Positions 46,687 through 56,581 of a stretch of DNA of 64,000 bases are shown piece after piece. The translations under genes and the position numbers were made by a program. The notes under the pieces were generated by a model. That model did not search any database and was not told the DNA's origin. It saw nothing but the letters and a program-made list of their open reading frames with translations. The DNA lies in NCBI GenBank assembly GCA_022749655.1, contig CP094243.1:3658001-3722000 (forward strand). The letters are read 5' to 3'. Position 1 is the first letter of the stretch. Each line of letters begins with the position of its first letter. The stretch comes from Xanthomonas phaseoli pv. phaseoli. Its GTDB lineage: Bacteria; Pseudomonadota; Gammaproteobacteria; Xanthomonadales; Xanthomonadaceae.

Positions 46687-47755
46687 TCGCCTGGCGCACT
46701 TCCCCACCCTGGCGGCGATGCGTCCGCCCAGCATCGCCAAGGCGGTGGCCTGGATGCTGCTGATCGGCATCGGCATCGCTGCGGCGATCCTGGCACTGGC
46801 GCCGTGGGTGCAGACCGCCAGCGGCAAGGGCCAGGTCGTGTCGCTGGATCCCAGCGACCGCCAGCAGCCGGTCACCGCCTTCGTGCCGGGCCGCGTCGAA
46901 CGCTGGTACGTGCATGACGGCCAGCATGTGTCCAAGGGCGACCCGATCGCGCGTGTCGGCGACCTGGACCCGGACCTGCTCACCCGCCTGGCCAGCGAAC
47001 GCGCGCAGGCGCAGGCGGAAATCGCCGCCATCCAGCAGTCGCGTGCGGTGGCCAGCATCGATGTGGCGCGCAGCAGGCAATTGCTGGCCGAAGGCCTGGC
47101 CGGCCGCCGCGACTACGAGCTGACCCAGATCAAGGTGGCCGAAGCCGATGCCAAGCTGGCCGAATCGCGCGCCAAGCTGACCCGCATCGACATTCAGTTG
47201 AATCGCCAGTCTGCGCAGCTGGTGCGCGCCCCGCGCGACGGCCGCGTGCAGCAGCTCAATGCCGCCAGCGGCAGCGCCATGGTCTCGCCGGGCACCGTGC
47301 TGGCGGTGATCGCGCCGGAACGGGTGGAACGCGCGGTCGAGCTGTACATCGACGGCCGCGACGTGCCGCTGATCCGCCCCGGCCGCCCGGTGCGGCTGGA
47401 GTTCGAAGGCTGGCCGGCGATCCAGTTCAGCGGTTGGCCGTCGGTGGCGCACGGCATGTTCGACGGCCGGGTGCGCGCCATCGACCCCAATGCCGCGCCC
47501 GATGGGCTGTTCCGCATCCTGGTGGAGCCGATGCCGGGCAAGCCGGCATGGCCGGCGCAGGAATTCGCCCGCCAGGGCGGCAAGGTGCGCGGCTGGGTGC
47601 AGGGCGAAACGGTCAAGGTCGGCTACGAACTGTGGCGCCAGCTCAACAACTTCCCGCTGGAATTCGGCCGGCGCCCGGCTGCGACCACGCAGGAAGAGAG
47701 CAAGGCCAAGCCGGCCGCACCCAAGTCCGAAGACGAAGCGACGGGCAAGAAATGA
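46670..47755 (+). CDS. HlyD-family membrane fusion protein
   Basis: 361-residue periplasmic adaptor: one N-terminal membrane helix (AVAWMLLIGIGIAAAILALA, about 27-46), a barrel-sandwich/lipoyl half motif (VPGRVERWYVHDGQHVSKGD), a coiled-coil hairpin (ASERAQAQAEIAAIQQSR to SRAKLTRIDIQLNR), the second lipoyl half (APRDGRVQQLNAASGSAMV), and a beta-barrel domain. The Lys/Ala-rich tail is disordered. It connects the inner-membrane ABC-like protein with the TolC-like protein encoded next (ATGA overlap). Confidence 0.9.
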   Translation: MPHAPDRLAHFPTLAAMRPPSIAKAVAWMLLIGIGIAAAILALAPWVQTASGKGQVVSLDPSDRQQPVTAFVPGRVERWYVHDGQHVSKGDPIARVGDLDPDLLTRLASERAQAQAEIAAIQQSRAVASIDVARSRQLLAEGLAGRRDYELTQIKVAEADAKLAESRAKLTRIDIQLNRQSAQLVRAPRDGRVQQLNAASGSAMVSPGTVLAVIAPERVERAVELYIDGRDVPLIRPGRPVRLEFEGWPAIQFSGWPSVAHGMFDGRVRAIDPNAAPDGLFRILVEPMPGKPAWPAQEFARQGGKVRGWVQGETVKVGYELWRQLNNFPLEFGRRPAATTQEESKAKPAAPKSEDEATGKK

Positions 47756-49155
47756 TCGGCCGTCTTGTCGTCCTGTTGATCGCACTCTGCCCCGCTGCGG
47801 CACTCGCCCAGACCGCTGCACTGACGCTGGATGAGGTACTGCAGTCGTCGGCACGCTCCGCACCGCAGATCGTCGAAGCGCTGGCGAAGGTGCGCCAGGC
47901 CGAAGGCAAGGGTATCTCGGCCGATGGCGCCTTCGACACGGTGTTCGACATTGAAGGCCGTTCGCGCGAGGCCGGCTATTACGACGGCAGCACGATCGAA
48001 ACCGGGGTCAAGCGGCCGTTCGAAGAGAACGGCGGCTATTACTACGGTGGCTACCGCTCCTCGCGTGGCTCCTTCCCGATCTACGAGGACAAGTCCTATA
48101 CCGATCGCGGCGGCGAAGTGAAGGTCGGCGCGCTGTACGCGCTGCTGCGCGACCGCGTGATCGACGAACGCCGCACCAAGCGCAGTATCGCCAGCACCGA
48201 TATCGATGTGGCCAAGTACGAGGCGGAAATGGTGGCCATCGGCGTGCAGCGGCGCGCCGTGGATGCGTACCAGAACTGGGTCGCCGCCGGGCTGAAGTTG
48301 CGCGCCTACAACGAGCTGCTGCAACTGGCCGAGCAACGCCGCAATGCGATTTCGCGCCAGGTCACGCTTGGTGCGCGCCCCACCATCCTGCTGACCGAAA
48401 ACGACCAGAATCTGGTGCGTCGTCGCGCCTTGGTAGTGCGCTCGGAACAGGACTTCGCCAATGCGGCCAACGCCTTGTCGCTGTATTTGCGCGACGACGC
48501 CGGCATGCCGCTGATCGTGTCCGCCGAACGCCTGCCGGCCGACACCACGGCGCTGGAAGGACTGGCCGGCGCCAGCAAGATCACCGCGCCGGTGGAGCGC
48601 CCGGATTACCGCGCCGTGCTGACCCGCATCGACCAGGCCACCGCACGGCTGATGCTGGCCCAGAATGATCTCAAACCGCGCCTGGATGTCAGCGTGGAAG
48701 TCAGCAAGGATCTGGGCCCGCCCGGCGTCGGCGGCCCGAACCGGTCGCTGACCGACGCCATCATCGGCTTCCGTTTCAGCGTGCCGCTGGAAAACCGCGC
48801 CGCCAGGGGCCGCGTGGCCGAAGCGCGCGCCGAGATCGAAGCGCTGGATCAGCGCAGCCGTTTTCTGCGCGACCAGATTTCGATCGAAGTGGAATCGATC
48901 GTCATCTCGCTCAATGCCGCCGAACGGCTGGCCAAGATCGCCGATGAGGAACGCGGCCTGGCAGACCGCCTGGCCGCGGCCGAGCGGCGGCGCTTCGAGC
49001 TGGGCTCGGGTGACTTTTTCCTGGTCAACCAGCGCGAGGAGACCGCCAACGACGCACGCGTACGCCTGATCGATGCGCAGGCGCGCATCGCCTCCGCGCG
49101 TGCCGAACTGGCGGCGGCCACCGCCGACCGGGATGCGTTGCAACTGAGCCGTTGA
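47752..49155 (+). CDS. TolC-family outer-membrane channel
   Basis: 467 residues; signal peptide MIGRLVVLLIALCPAAALAQ, then two related halves of long helices with short beta-strands as in TolC (LTLDEVLQSSARSAPQIVEA; LMLAQNDLKPRLDVSVEVS; FRFSVPLENRAARGRVAEAR; GSGDFFLVNQREETANDA). A Tyr/Gly-rich loop (NGGYYYGGYRSSRG) lies in the first half. Last gene of the operon with the ABC-like and HlyD-like genes. Confidence 0.9.
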   Translation: MIGRLVVLLIALCPAAALAQTAALTLDEVLQSSARSAPQIVEALAKVRQAEGKGISADGAFDTVFDIEGRSREAGYYDGSTIETGVKRPFEENGGYYYGGYRSSRGSFPIYEDKSYTDRGGEVKVGALYALLRDRVIDERRTKRSIASTDIDVAKYEAEMVAIGVQRRAVDAYQNWVAAGLKLRAYNELLQLAEQRRNAISRQVTLGARPTILLTENDQNLVRRRALVVRSEQDFANAANALSLYLRDDAGMPLIVSAERLPADTTALEGLAGASKITAPVERPDYRAVLTRIDQATARLMLAQNDLKPRLDVSVEVSKDLGPPGVGGPNRSLTDAIIGFRFSVPLENRAARGRVAEARAEIEALDQRSRFLRDQISIEVESIVISLNAAERLAKIADEERGLADRLAAAERRRFELGSGDFFLVNQREETANDARVRLIDAQARIASARAELAAATADRDALQLSR

Positions 49156-49598
49156 CGGGGTGGCTGTGTGTCGGGCGGACGCGGTGATGCCGCAGCCATC
49201 GCGCCGTTGTGCATGTGACTTCGCGATGCTGCAGCGTGGCATCCGTTGGGTGCAAGCGAAGCCTACGCGACGGACGCATTCAACCGCCACGAAGGTTGCT
49301 GGCTGCTGTGCCCAGCGACGTTTCAGCGTGCCTGAAGCCTTGTCGAGCCCGAGACTGCAGCTGTCTGCTCCATCGCGGCAGCCGCCCATGCAACGCACGC
49401 GTACCCAGCCGCTTGTCGGAGCGGCCAGACACGATCGCCACCTCGCCTGACGAGCTCAACCACCAGATCTTGCAGACCTCACTGCATCACGACATCTGGG
49501 TAACACTCGCGTGCGCATGCTCGCCATACCGGCTCGACGCCGGGCGTGCGGATCCATCGAACTCTGCACTGCAACCTTAGGAACTTTCGGAGGTGCGT
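49156..49598. other. Gap of 443 bases without recognisable gene
   Basis: Between the tolC-like gene and a small ORF. Open frames exist on the plus strand but show no family, no ribosome site and unusual amino-acid content. It should hold the promoter of the small ORF. Confidence 0.4.
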
Positions 49599-49793
49599 AT
49601 GTCTTTCCGGCAATTTCCCGCAATCGGTGCAGATGGCGAGCCCTACGTCATCATCGAATTTCGCGACGAGCAACAACCGCGCGCAAACCCACAGTCGGCG
49701 CCGCGTTACGAGCTTCCCGACGGCCGACATCTGCAACGTCAGGGGCAGCGCTTCGTCACCGACGGCGGCGAGCTGCGCCTTTCCGCGCTCTAG
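49599..49793 (+). CDS. Small conserved-looking protein, 64 residues, unknown
   Basis: Start ATG 49599 with GGAGG six bases upstream. The sequence begins MSFRQFPAIGADGEPYVIIE and ends TDGGELRLSAL; it looks like a compact beta-sheet fold, with a charged middle (FRDEQQPRANPQ). I recognise no family. The good ribosome site and ordered composition support a real gene. Confidence 0.65.
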   Translation: MSFRQFPAIGADGEPYVIIEFRDEQQPRANPQSAPRYELPDGRHLQRQGQRFVTDGGELRLSAL

Positions 49794-49937
49794 GAACGGC
49801 AGCCAACCCTGCGCGCGTGGTCGCCTTGCAGCCCTGGGCGGCGCACGAAGAATCAGGACGTATTAGAAGTGTCGACTCGTGGCACGGCGGCGGTCGGAAG
49901 CTGGCGCCGTCATGTAGTTAGCTGACTCAGGCGGCAC

Positions 49938-50041
49938 TGGTCAATTTTTGACCACCCACTACCTGGCCCTTGCGCTGCAAGGGCTAGGCGCAGTTATCCA
50001 CACGCTTGTGCAAGTTTCATCCACACCCTGTGTGGATGAAA
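49938..50041. other. Three hairpins with DnaA-box-like sequences
   Basis: Hairpin 1: TGGTCAA/TTGACCA (49938-49954). Hairpin 2: GCCCTTGC/GCAAGGGC (49966-49984, triloop). A perfect DnaA box TTATCCACA lies at 49994-50002. Hairpin 3: an 11-bp perfect stem TTTCATCCACA/TGTGGATGAAA (50015-50041) whose arms are one-mismatch DnaA boxes in inverse orientation. Lies between the small ORF and the convergent tyrA. Hairpin 1 or 3 may terminate transcription; a DnaA-binding role is inferred. Confidence 0.7.
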
Positions 50042-50072
50042 TCGATCGCGATGGGCGGGCTTGGTCGCGCCA

Positions 50073-51194
50073 CTAGCCACTGGAACGCTCCAGCACCCGA
50101 CCGATCCCGCTGCGATCGATCTCGCTTGCTGCTTGCGCCAATGCGGCACGATCGCTTGCCACCTCGAAGCCGATACGGAAATGCAACTCGCCCATTGGCG
50201 TGCGCGATGAGTGGATCGAGGACAGGTTCACTCCATGCCGCTCGAACACATGCAGCAAGGCGCGCAACGAGCCGGGCTGGTCCTCGGGCAGGTACACGCT
50301 CAGTGTCAACGGCTCGGTGAGATCGGCCAGCAGGTAGCCCACGCGCTCGTAGGTGTAATTGCCTGCTGCAAGCGCGTCGTGCTGCAAGGCTTGCGCGTTG
50401 TCGTGCAGGAATTGAGTGCGGAACTGCGCACGCGCGGCATCGTCGCCCTGCGCCACCAGCGCACGCAGCTGCTGCAATTGCTGCAGCAAGCGGTCGAGCA
50501 TCTCGCCCACGTACGGGTTGCCGAACTGGATGTCCTCGTAGATCGAGGGATTGAGCGAAAGAATGCGCGCGATCACCGCGGTATCCAGCTCGAACGATGC
50601 CGAGCGATACGGCATCAGCGCGCGCAGCTCGCCCAGCAGCGGTGCGTAGTCGCGCAGGGTGCCGGCCTGCGCCAGGTGAGTGGCATGCACCATCGCCTGC
50701 ACCAGCGCCATCACGCGGTCGTGGTGCTCCGGCGTGGCGTACACGCATTCGGCCTGCAGCGCGCTGCACAAGGCCTGCACCCAGGCCGACCAGTGCCGCA
50801 GCCGCGCTTCGCAGACCACCATCACGCGCCCCTTCAAGGTCGGCGATTTTGGCGGTGCAGTCATCGGATGCAGGCCGACCACGTCCGCCTGCGAGGTCAG
50901 CATTGCGGCAACCGGCGCCTGTTTGATCGAGGTGACATCCAGCCACAGCTGCGCTGCAGCGCGCGCGCCGGCGAGTTCCACATACCGTTCGATCAATGCG
51001 GCGGTATGGCGAATCGGAGCGGCGAAGATCAGTACGTCCGCACGCTGCGCCAGTGTGGCTTCGTCCATGCTGCCGCTGTCGGCCGGATCGAACCCGATCA
51101 CTTCCAGCTGCATGCGCGTGCGCAGGAACTGCGCCAGCCAACGCCCATACGCACCGGCGATGCCGACGATGCCGACTACCGGCTGCGCGATCAT
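50073..51194 (-). CDS. tyrA: Prephenate dehydrogenase with ACT domain
   Basis: 373 residues; NAD-dependent conversion of prephenate to 4-hydroxyphenylpyruvate for tyrosine. NAD-binding GIVGIAGAYGRWLAQFL at the N-terminus, DVTSIKQAPVAAML, GLHPMTAPPKSPTLKG, the substrate-side AMVHATHLAQAGTLRDY, and a C-terminal ACT-like domain (LSVYLPEDQPGSLRALLHVF) for feedback control. No chorismate mutase domain is attached. The start overlaps the pdxY stop (ATGA at 51191-51194). Confidence 0.9.
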   Translation of the reverse strand: MIAQPVVGIVGIAGAYGRWLAQFLRTRMQLEVIGFDPADSGSMDEATLAQRADVLIFAAPIRHTAALIERYVELAGARAAAQLWLDVTSIKQAPVAAMLTSQADVVGLHPMTAPPKSPTLKGRVMVVCEARLRHWSAWVQALCSALQAECVYATPEHHDRVMALVQAMVHATHLAQAGTLRDYAPLLGELRALMPYRSASFELDTAVIARILSLNPSIYEDIQFGNPYVGEMLDRLLQQLQQLRALVAQGDDAARAQFRTQFLHDNAQALQHDALAAGNYTYERVGYLLADLTEPLTLSVYLPEDQPGSLRALLHVFERHGVNLSSIHSSRTPMGELHFRIGFEVASDRAALAQAASEIDRSGIGRVLERSSG

Positions 51195-52099
51195 GCCAAT
51201 CGCTCGACGGCAAATCGTGGCGTCGCGGCAAGTGCGGCCGGCGCCGCGGCCAGCACGTCGAACTCCTCGAATCCCGCAGCCAGGGTCGCTTCCAGCGCGC
51301 TATGCACTCCGCTGAGCGCGTGCCCCACCGCCTGCTCGAACGGCACATCGCGCAACAAGAAGCCAATCAGCAAGGCCATCAGCACATCGCCGGTGCCTGC
51401 CACATCGACCGGCAGGTGCGGGCTGGCCCAGCGATACACCGCCGCATCGCTGACTGCCAGGGTCACCAGCTCGCCCGCAGCACCGGCCACGCTATGTGCA
51501 AGGACCCATTGCGGCCCACGCGCCAGCAAAGCGCGCCCGGCAGCAATGGCATCGTCCTGCTGCAGGCTCGGCAAGCCGGTCAACCGCCCCAACTCGAATG
51601 CGTTGGGCGTCACCAGCCAGGCGTGCGGCAGCAAGCGCTCGGCGAACACGCGCTCCAGCCCGGGTTCCACATACGGGCCGGTGTGCGTGTCACCAATCAC
51701 CGGGTCCAGGCAGTAGCGCAGCTGCTGGGCCTGCGGCAAGGTCTGCGCCAACCAGTCGGCGAAGGTTTCGCCGTTGGCCAGGCTTCCGAAATAGCCGGAC
51801 ACCAGCATGCGTGCACGCTGTGGCAAGCCGCGTTCGGTGGCGCCCAGCAACAAATCCGCCAACCAGTCGGCCGGCAGGATGCGCCCGCGCAGGGTGGCGT
51901 AGAACGGCGCGTTGCTCAGCAGCGTGGTGGGCACTTCGGCCACACGCAGTCCCAGCGCGCGCAGCGGCGGTACCGCAGCGCTGTTGCCGGCATGGCCATA
52001 GACCAATTGCGATTGCACCGAAATCACATCGATCGGCGAAGGGCCGTCCGGACGCTGGCGGCGACCATGGACGAGGTGGCTGTCGGTTGCATCGCTCAT
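51191..52099 (-). CDS. pdxY: Pyridoxal kinase
   Basis: 302 residues of the ribokinase-like PdxY family: ISVQSQLVYGHAGNSAAVPP, LLSNAPFYATLRGRILPADW, YCLDPVIGDTHTGPYVEPG, LVTPNAFELGRLTG, and the catalytic DVAGTGDVLMALLIGFLL. Phosphorylates pyridoxal in B6 salvage. The first 20 residues before IDVISVQSQ are longer than usual, so the true start may lie a little downstream. Coupled with tyrA. Confidence 0.92.
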   Translation of the reverse strand: MSDATDSHLVHGRRQRPDGPSPIDVISVQSQLVYGHAGNSAAVPPLRALGLRVAEVPTTLLSNAPFYATLRGRILPADWLADLLLGATERGLPQRARMLVSGYFGSLANGETFADWLAQTLPQAQQLRYCLDPVIGDTHTGPYVEPGLERVFAERLLPHAWLVTPNAFELGRLTGLPSLQQDDAIAAGRALLARGPQWVLAHSVAGAAGELVTLAVSDAAVYRWASPHLPVDVAGTGDVLMALLIGFLLRDVPFEQAVGHALSGVHSALEATLAAGFEEFDVLAAAPAALAATPRFAVERLA

Positions 52100-52551
52100 G
52101 CGGGCGGCCGTGCTGGAAAGGATGGCACCGATTATCCGCGCAACCTTGCAAGGATGTCGTGGATGAACGATGTCGCCGGCACGGCACTGTTGAACACGCG
52201 CATTCGGTCACCTACACCAAGGCCAGAGACTCAAAGCCGCCAGTGCAGCACGATCGGCAACACCGTCGTTGCACAAGGTCAGACGCGGAGGCGCATCGAC
52301 GATGCTGCAATCCAAGGGCCCGAATGCACGATCGGGATGGCTTTGGCCCGCATTGCGGGCAGCAGCGTGGCGTCTGAAGGCACTGACGATGCTTCAAACG
52401 CAGGTGCCATGCGCGTGCACGCCCCTGGAAATCCCACCCCGAGGCGTTGCTGAAAAGCATGCGCCGACCGGCCATTCTCACGCGCACATCGCGTTGCATC
52501 TGCAGCGTCGTCGCACATCGGCCACGTCGCGTGCGACCTGCCGGGAAAACC
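52100..52551. other. Gap without recognisable gene
   Basis: Between pdxY (reading left) and the dnaJ terminator. Open frames on both strands lack ribosome sites and family signs. The part next to 52100 should contain the pdxY-tyrA promoter; I cannot place it. Confidence 0.4.
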
Positions 52552-52587
52552 AAAAAAGCCCGACGTGCAGCAAGCCGCACGCCGGGC
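52552..52587 (-). terminator. Rho-independent terminator of the heat-shock operon
   Basis: On the minus strand GCCCGGCGTGC ... GCACGTCGGGC forms an 11-bp stem with one mismatch, followed by T6. It lies 25 bases after the dnaJ stop. Confidence 0.88.
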
Positions 52588-52611
52588 CATCGTGACATCA
52601 CGCCGCCTGGG

Positions 52612-53739
52612 TCAGGACGTCATCCGATCCCAAAACCCCTTGACGCCATCGATGAAGGTGGCCGACTTGGGCGAATGCTTGCGTGCATCCTCACCGGTGA
52701 ACGTGGCTTCGAACTGCTGCAGCAGTTCGCGCTGATCGGCGGTGAGATTCACCGGCGTTTCCACCACCACGCGGCAATACAGATCGCCCTCGCTGCGGCT
52801 ACGCACCGAACGCACGCCCTTGCCGCGCAGGCGGAACAGCTTGCCGGTCTGGGTCTCGGCCGGGATGCGGATCTCCGCTTCGCCGCCCAGGGTCGCCACG
52901 CGGACGGTATCGCCGAGTGCGGCCTGCGAAATACGGATCGGCACCTCGCAATGCAGATCGTCGCCGTCGCGCTGGAAGATCGCATGCTCGCGCACGCGCA
53001 CTTCCACATACAGATCGCCCGGCGGCGTGCCGGCCGGACCGGCCTCGCCCTCGCCTGCCAAACGAATCCGGTCGCCAGTATCCACGCCGGCGGGCACCTT
53101 GATCGACAGTACCTTGTCTTCTTCCACGCGACCGGCGCCGTGGCAGGTCTTGCAGGGGTTCTGGATCAGCGTGCCGCGGCCGTCGCAATGCGGGCAGCTC
53201 TGCTGCATGGCGAAGATGCCGCGCTGGATGCGGACCTGGCCGCGCCCATGGCAGGTGCCGCAGGTCTCGACCTTGCCGTCTTCCGAACCGCTGCCGTGGC
53301 AAGGCGTGCATTCGACCAGCGTGGGAATCTCGATGCGGCGCTCGATGCCGGCAACGGCTTCTTCCAGATCCAGTTCCAGCACGTAACCGACGTCGGCACC
53401 ACGTCGCGCAGCGCGCGGACCGGCGGCGCCACCGCCGAAAATATTGCCGAAGATATCGCCAAAGATATCTCCCATGTCCGGGCCACCCGGCCCGCCCCCA
53501 CCGCCCATGCCGTGCTCGAACGCCGCATGGCCGTGCGCGTCGTAGGCGCGCCGCTTATTGCCATCGGACAGCACTTCGTAGGCTTCCTTGCATTCCTTGA
53601 ACGCCGCTTCGGCAGCCGCATCGCCAGGATTGCGGTCCGGGTGGTGCTTCATCGCACAGCGCCGGTACGCCTTCTTCAGCTCCTCGTCGCTGGCGCCACG
53701 GGCAACGCCCAGCACTTCGTAGTAATCGCGTTTGCTCAT
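52612..53739 (-). CDS. dnaJ: Chaperone DnaJ
   Basis: 375 residues. J domain ([23 protein letters not shown] motif in [11 protein letters not shown]), a Gly/Phe region ([20 protein letters not shown]), four CxxCxGxG zinc motifs ([32 protein letters not shown]), and C-terminal substrate-binding domains. Co-chaperone stimulating DnaK ATPase. Start at 53739; a longer frame begins inside a repeat arm and is not used. Last gene of hrcA-grpE-dnaK-dnaJ. Confidence 0.97.
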   Translation of the reverse strand: MSKRDYYEVLGVARGASDEELKKAYRRCAMKHHPDRNPGDAAAEAAFKECKEAYEVLSDGNKRRAYDAHGHAAFEHGMGGGGGPGGPDMGDIFGDIFGNIFGGGAAGPRAARRGADVGYVLELDLEEAVAGIERRIEIPTLVECTPCHGSGSEDGKVETCGTCHGRGQVRIQRGIFAMQQSCPHCDGRGTLIQNPCKTCHGAGRVEEDKVLSIKVPAGVDTGDRIRLAGEGEAGPAGTPPGDLYVEVRVREHAIFQRDGDDLHCEVPIRISQAALGDTVRVATLGGEAEIRIPAETQTGKLFRLRGKGVRSVRSRSEGDLYCRVVVETPVNLTADQRELLQQFEATFTGEDARKHSPKSATFIDGVKGFWDRMTS

Positions 53740-53743
53740 AAGC

Positions 53744-53898
53744 CGGGATTCGGGATTCGTGATTTGAGATTCGTTGAAACGCAAAAGCGGACAGCGTGTG
53801 CTGGTCCGCCCTGGCGACGCGACGCGTAAAGGATATCGGGATGGGGAAGGCGCGCTTTAGAGCTTGCCAATCCCCACTCCCGACTCCCAAATCACGGC
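53744..53898. repeat. G-rich inverted-arm element (v), dnaK-dnaJ gap
   Basis: Left arm 53744-53773 (CGGGATTCGGGATTCG...) and right arm 53867-53898 (CCAATCCCCACTCCCGACTCCC) flank about 93 bases. It fills the whole gap between dnaK and dnaJ within the operon. G runs of the right arm are on the coding (minus) strand. Confidence 0.82.
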
Positions 53899-55822
53899 TT
53901 ACTTCTTGTCGTCCTTGACCTCGGTGAACTCGGCGTCCACCACGTCGTCGGCAGCCTTGAGGCCTGGGCGTTGCCGCTGGCCGCATCTGCGCTGCCGCCT
54001 TGCTCTGCTGCCGCAGCGGCTGCGTACAACGACTGGCCGGCTTCTTCCAGCGTCTTGGTGCGTGCTTCGATCTGCGCCTTGTCGTCGCCCTTCATGGCGG
54101 TTTCCAGATCCGACAGCGCCGCTTCCACCTTGCCGATCACATCGCCGCCGACCTTGCTGCCATGCTCGGTGATCGCAGTCCGGGTGGCGTGGATCAGACC
54201 GTCGGCCTGGTTGCGGGCCTGCACCAGCTCCTGGAACTTCTTGTCTTCTTCGCGGTTGGCTTCCGCGTCGGCGACCATGCGCTGGATCTCTTCATCCGAC
54301 AGGCCCGAACCGGCCTTGATCTCGACCTTCTGTTCCTTGTTGGTCTTCTTGTCCTTGGCCGAGACGGCAGGATGCCGTTAGCGTCGATGTCGAAGGACAC
54401 TTCCACCTGCGGCATGCCGCGCGGGGCCGGCTCGATGCCGGACAGGTCGAACTTGGCCAGCGACTTGTTGAAGCGGGCCTGCTCGCGCTCACCCTGCAAC
54501 ACATGCACGGTCACGGCCGACTGGTTGTCTTCGGCAGTGGAGAAGGTCTGCGAAGCCTTGGTCGGGATGGTGGTGTTCTTTTCGATGATCTTGGTGAACA
54601 CGCCGCCCATGGTTTCGATACCCAGCGACAGCGGGGTCACGTCCAGCAGCAGCACGTCCTTGACGTCGCCAGCCAGCACGCCGCCCTGGATCGCGGCGCC
54701 CACGGCCACCGCTTCGTCCGGGTTGACGTCCTTGCGCGGTTCCTTGCCGAAGAAATCGGCCACCGCCTGCTGCACCTTCGGCATGCGGGTCTGACCGCCG
54801 ACCAGGATCACCTCGTTGATGTCGCTGGCGCGCAGGCCGGCGTCGTTCAACGCGGTGCGGCACGGCTCGATCGACTTCTTGACCAGGTCTTCCACCAGCG
54901 CTTCGAGCTTGGCACGGGTCAACTTGATGTTGAGGTGCTTCGGGCCCGAGGCATCGGCGGTGACGTACGGCAGGTTCACTTCGGTCTGCTGGCTGGACGA
55001 CAACTCGATCTTGGCGCGCTCTGCCGCGTCCTTCAGGCGCTGCAGGGCCAGCGGATCCTTGCGCAGGTCGATGCCCTGGTCCTTGTTGAACTCATCGACC
55101 AAGTACTCGATGACGCGGTTGTCGAAGTCTTCGCCGCCCAGGAAGGTGTCGCCGTTGGTGGCCAGCACCTCGAACTGCTTTTCGCCATCGACTTCGGCGA
55201 TTTCGATGATCGAGACGTCGAAGGTACCGCCGCCCAGATCGTACACGGCGATCTTGCGGTCGCCGCCGTTCTTGTCCAGGCCATAGGCCAGGGCTGCGGC
55301 GGTCGGCTCGTTGATGATGCGCTTGACGTCCAGACCGGCGATGCGGCCGGCATCCTTGGTGGCCTGGCGCTGGCTGTCGTTGAAGTACGCCGGCACGGTG
55401 ATCACCGCCTCGGTGACCTTCTCGCCGAGGAAGTCTTCGGCGGTCTTCTTCATCTTTTCCAGCACGCGCGCGGAGATTTCCTGCGGCGCCATGCGCTTGG
55501 CATCGCTGGTCTGCACCCAGGCGTCGCCGTTGTCGTGCGCCAGGATGCCGTACGGCACGTGCGAGATGTCCTTCTGCACTTCGCCGTCGGTGAACTTGCG
55601 GCCGATCAGGCGCTTCACCGCGTAGAAGGTGTTCTTCGGGTTGGTCACCGCCTGGCGCTTGGCCGAGGCACCGACCAGCACTTCGCCGTCCTTGGTGTAG
55701 GCGACGATCGAAGGCGTGGTGCGATCGCCCTCGGAGTTTTCGATGACGCGGGCCTTGCCGCCGTCCATGATCGACACGCACGAGTTCGTGGTGCCGAGGT
55801 CAATACCAATGATCTTGCCCAT
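53899..55822 (-). CDS. dnaK: Chaperone DnaK (Hsp70), two frameshifts
   Basis: 641 residues after repair, the normal length. ATPase domain: [72 protein letters not shown]; substrate domain: [20 protein letters not shown]; lid helices; C-terminal [14 protein letters not shown]. Breaks: near 54366-54367 (ILxVSAKDKK, one base missing) and near 53959-53960 (one base missing before [11 protein letters not shown]). Two breaks in a chaperone gene with otherwise perfect conservation point to data errors. 140 bases after grpE. Confidence 0.96.
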
Positions 55823-55962
55823 GGATACGCTCCTGATGAGTCTTTAGCTGTGTCCGGCGACGCCGGGTCTGGCTGAGATGTGGGGTGGTGCGCAGGTGTT
55901 CAAGCCACCGGCGCACATCTGTGTTTCATGCCTGCGCCTGGCAGTTCAGCCGGCGCTGCGGG

Positions 55963-56481
55963 TCAGTCGTGCTTGGCCACGACCACCAGGGCCGGGCGCA
56001 GCAAGCGGTCGTTGAGCAGGTAGCCCTTCTGGAACACCTGCACCACATGGCCCGGCGCGACGCCCTCGGCCTCGCCCTGGCTGATCGCCTGGTGCTGGTC
56101 CGGGTTGAACGGCTGGCCGACCGGATCGAGCAGGGTCAGGCCGTTGTCTGCGGCCACCTTGAGCAATTGCTTGTAGGTCATGTCCAGGCCATCGCGCAGC
56201 GGGCTGGGCTCGGTACCGGCGGCGGTGAGTCCCGCGTCCAGGCTATCGAACACCGGCAGCAGCTCGCCCAGCAGCTTCTCGTTGGCGAACTTGCGCGCGT
56301 TTTCCACGTCGCGGGCGATGCGCTTGCGCTGGTTTTCCAGGTCGGCGCGCTCGCGCAAGGCGTCGGCCTTGACCAGGGCGATCTCGCTGCGCAGCGATTC
56401 GATCTCGGCCTTGAGCGGATCGGTCTCGGGTGGATTCTGGGACAGGTCTTCGGAGTCGAATTCGGGGTGGTCTTGGTTCAT
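55963..56481 (-). CDS. grpE: Nucleotide exchange factor GrpE
   Basis: 172 residues: an acidic N-terminus ([14 protein letters not shown]), a long coiled coil ([40 protein letters not shown]), and the compact beta domain ([40 protein letters not shown]). Releases ADP from DnaK. Start ATG 56479-56481. Between hrcA and dnaK. Confidence 0.96.
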   Translation of the reverse strand: MNQDHPEFDSEDLSQNPPETDPLKAEIESLRSEIALVKADALRERADLENQRKRIARDVENARKFANEKLLGELLPVFDSLDAGLTAAGTEPSPLRDGLDMTYKQLLKVAADNGLTLLDPVGQPFNPDQHQAISQGEAEGVAPGHVVQVFQKGYLLNDRLLRPALVVVAKHD

Positions 56482-56581
56482 ATGCAGTTCCCGGGCAGGC
56501 GGAACGCCCGCCCCAACGTCACCCCGTATATGGGCGCCTGCGCGCGTTTCAAGCAAACACGATCGCGCCGATCGATGCCGG

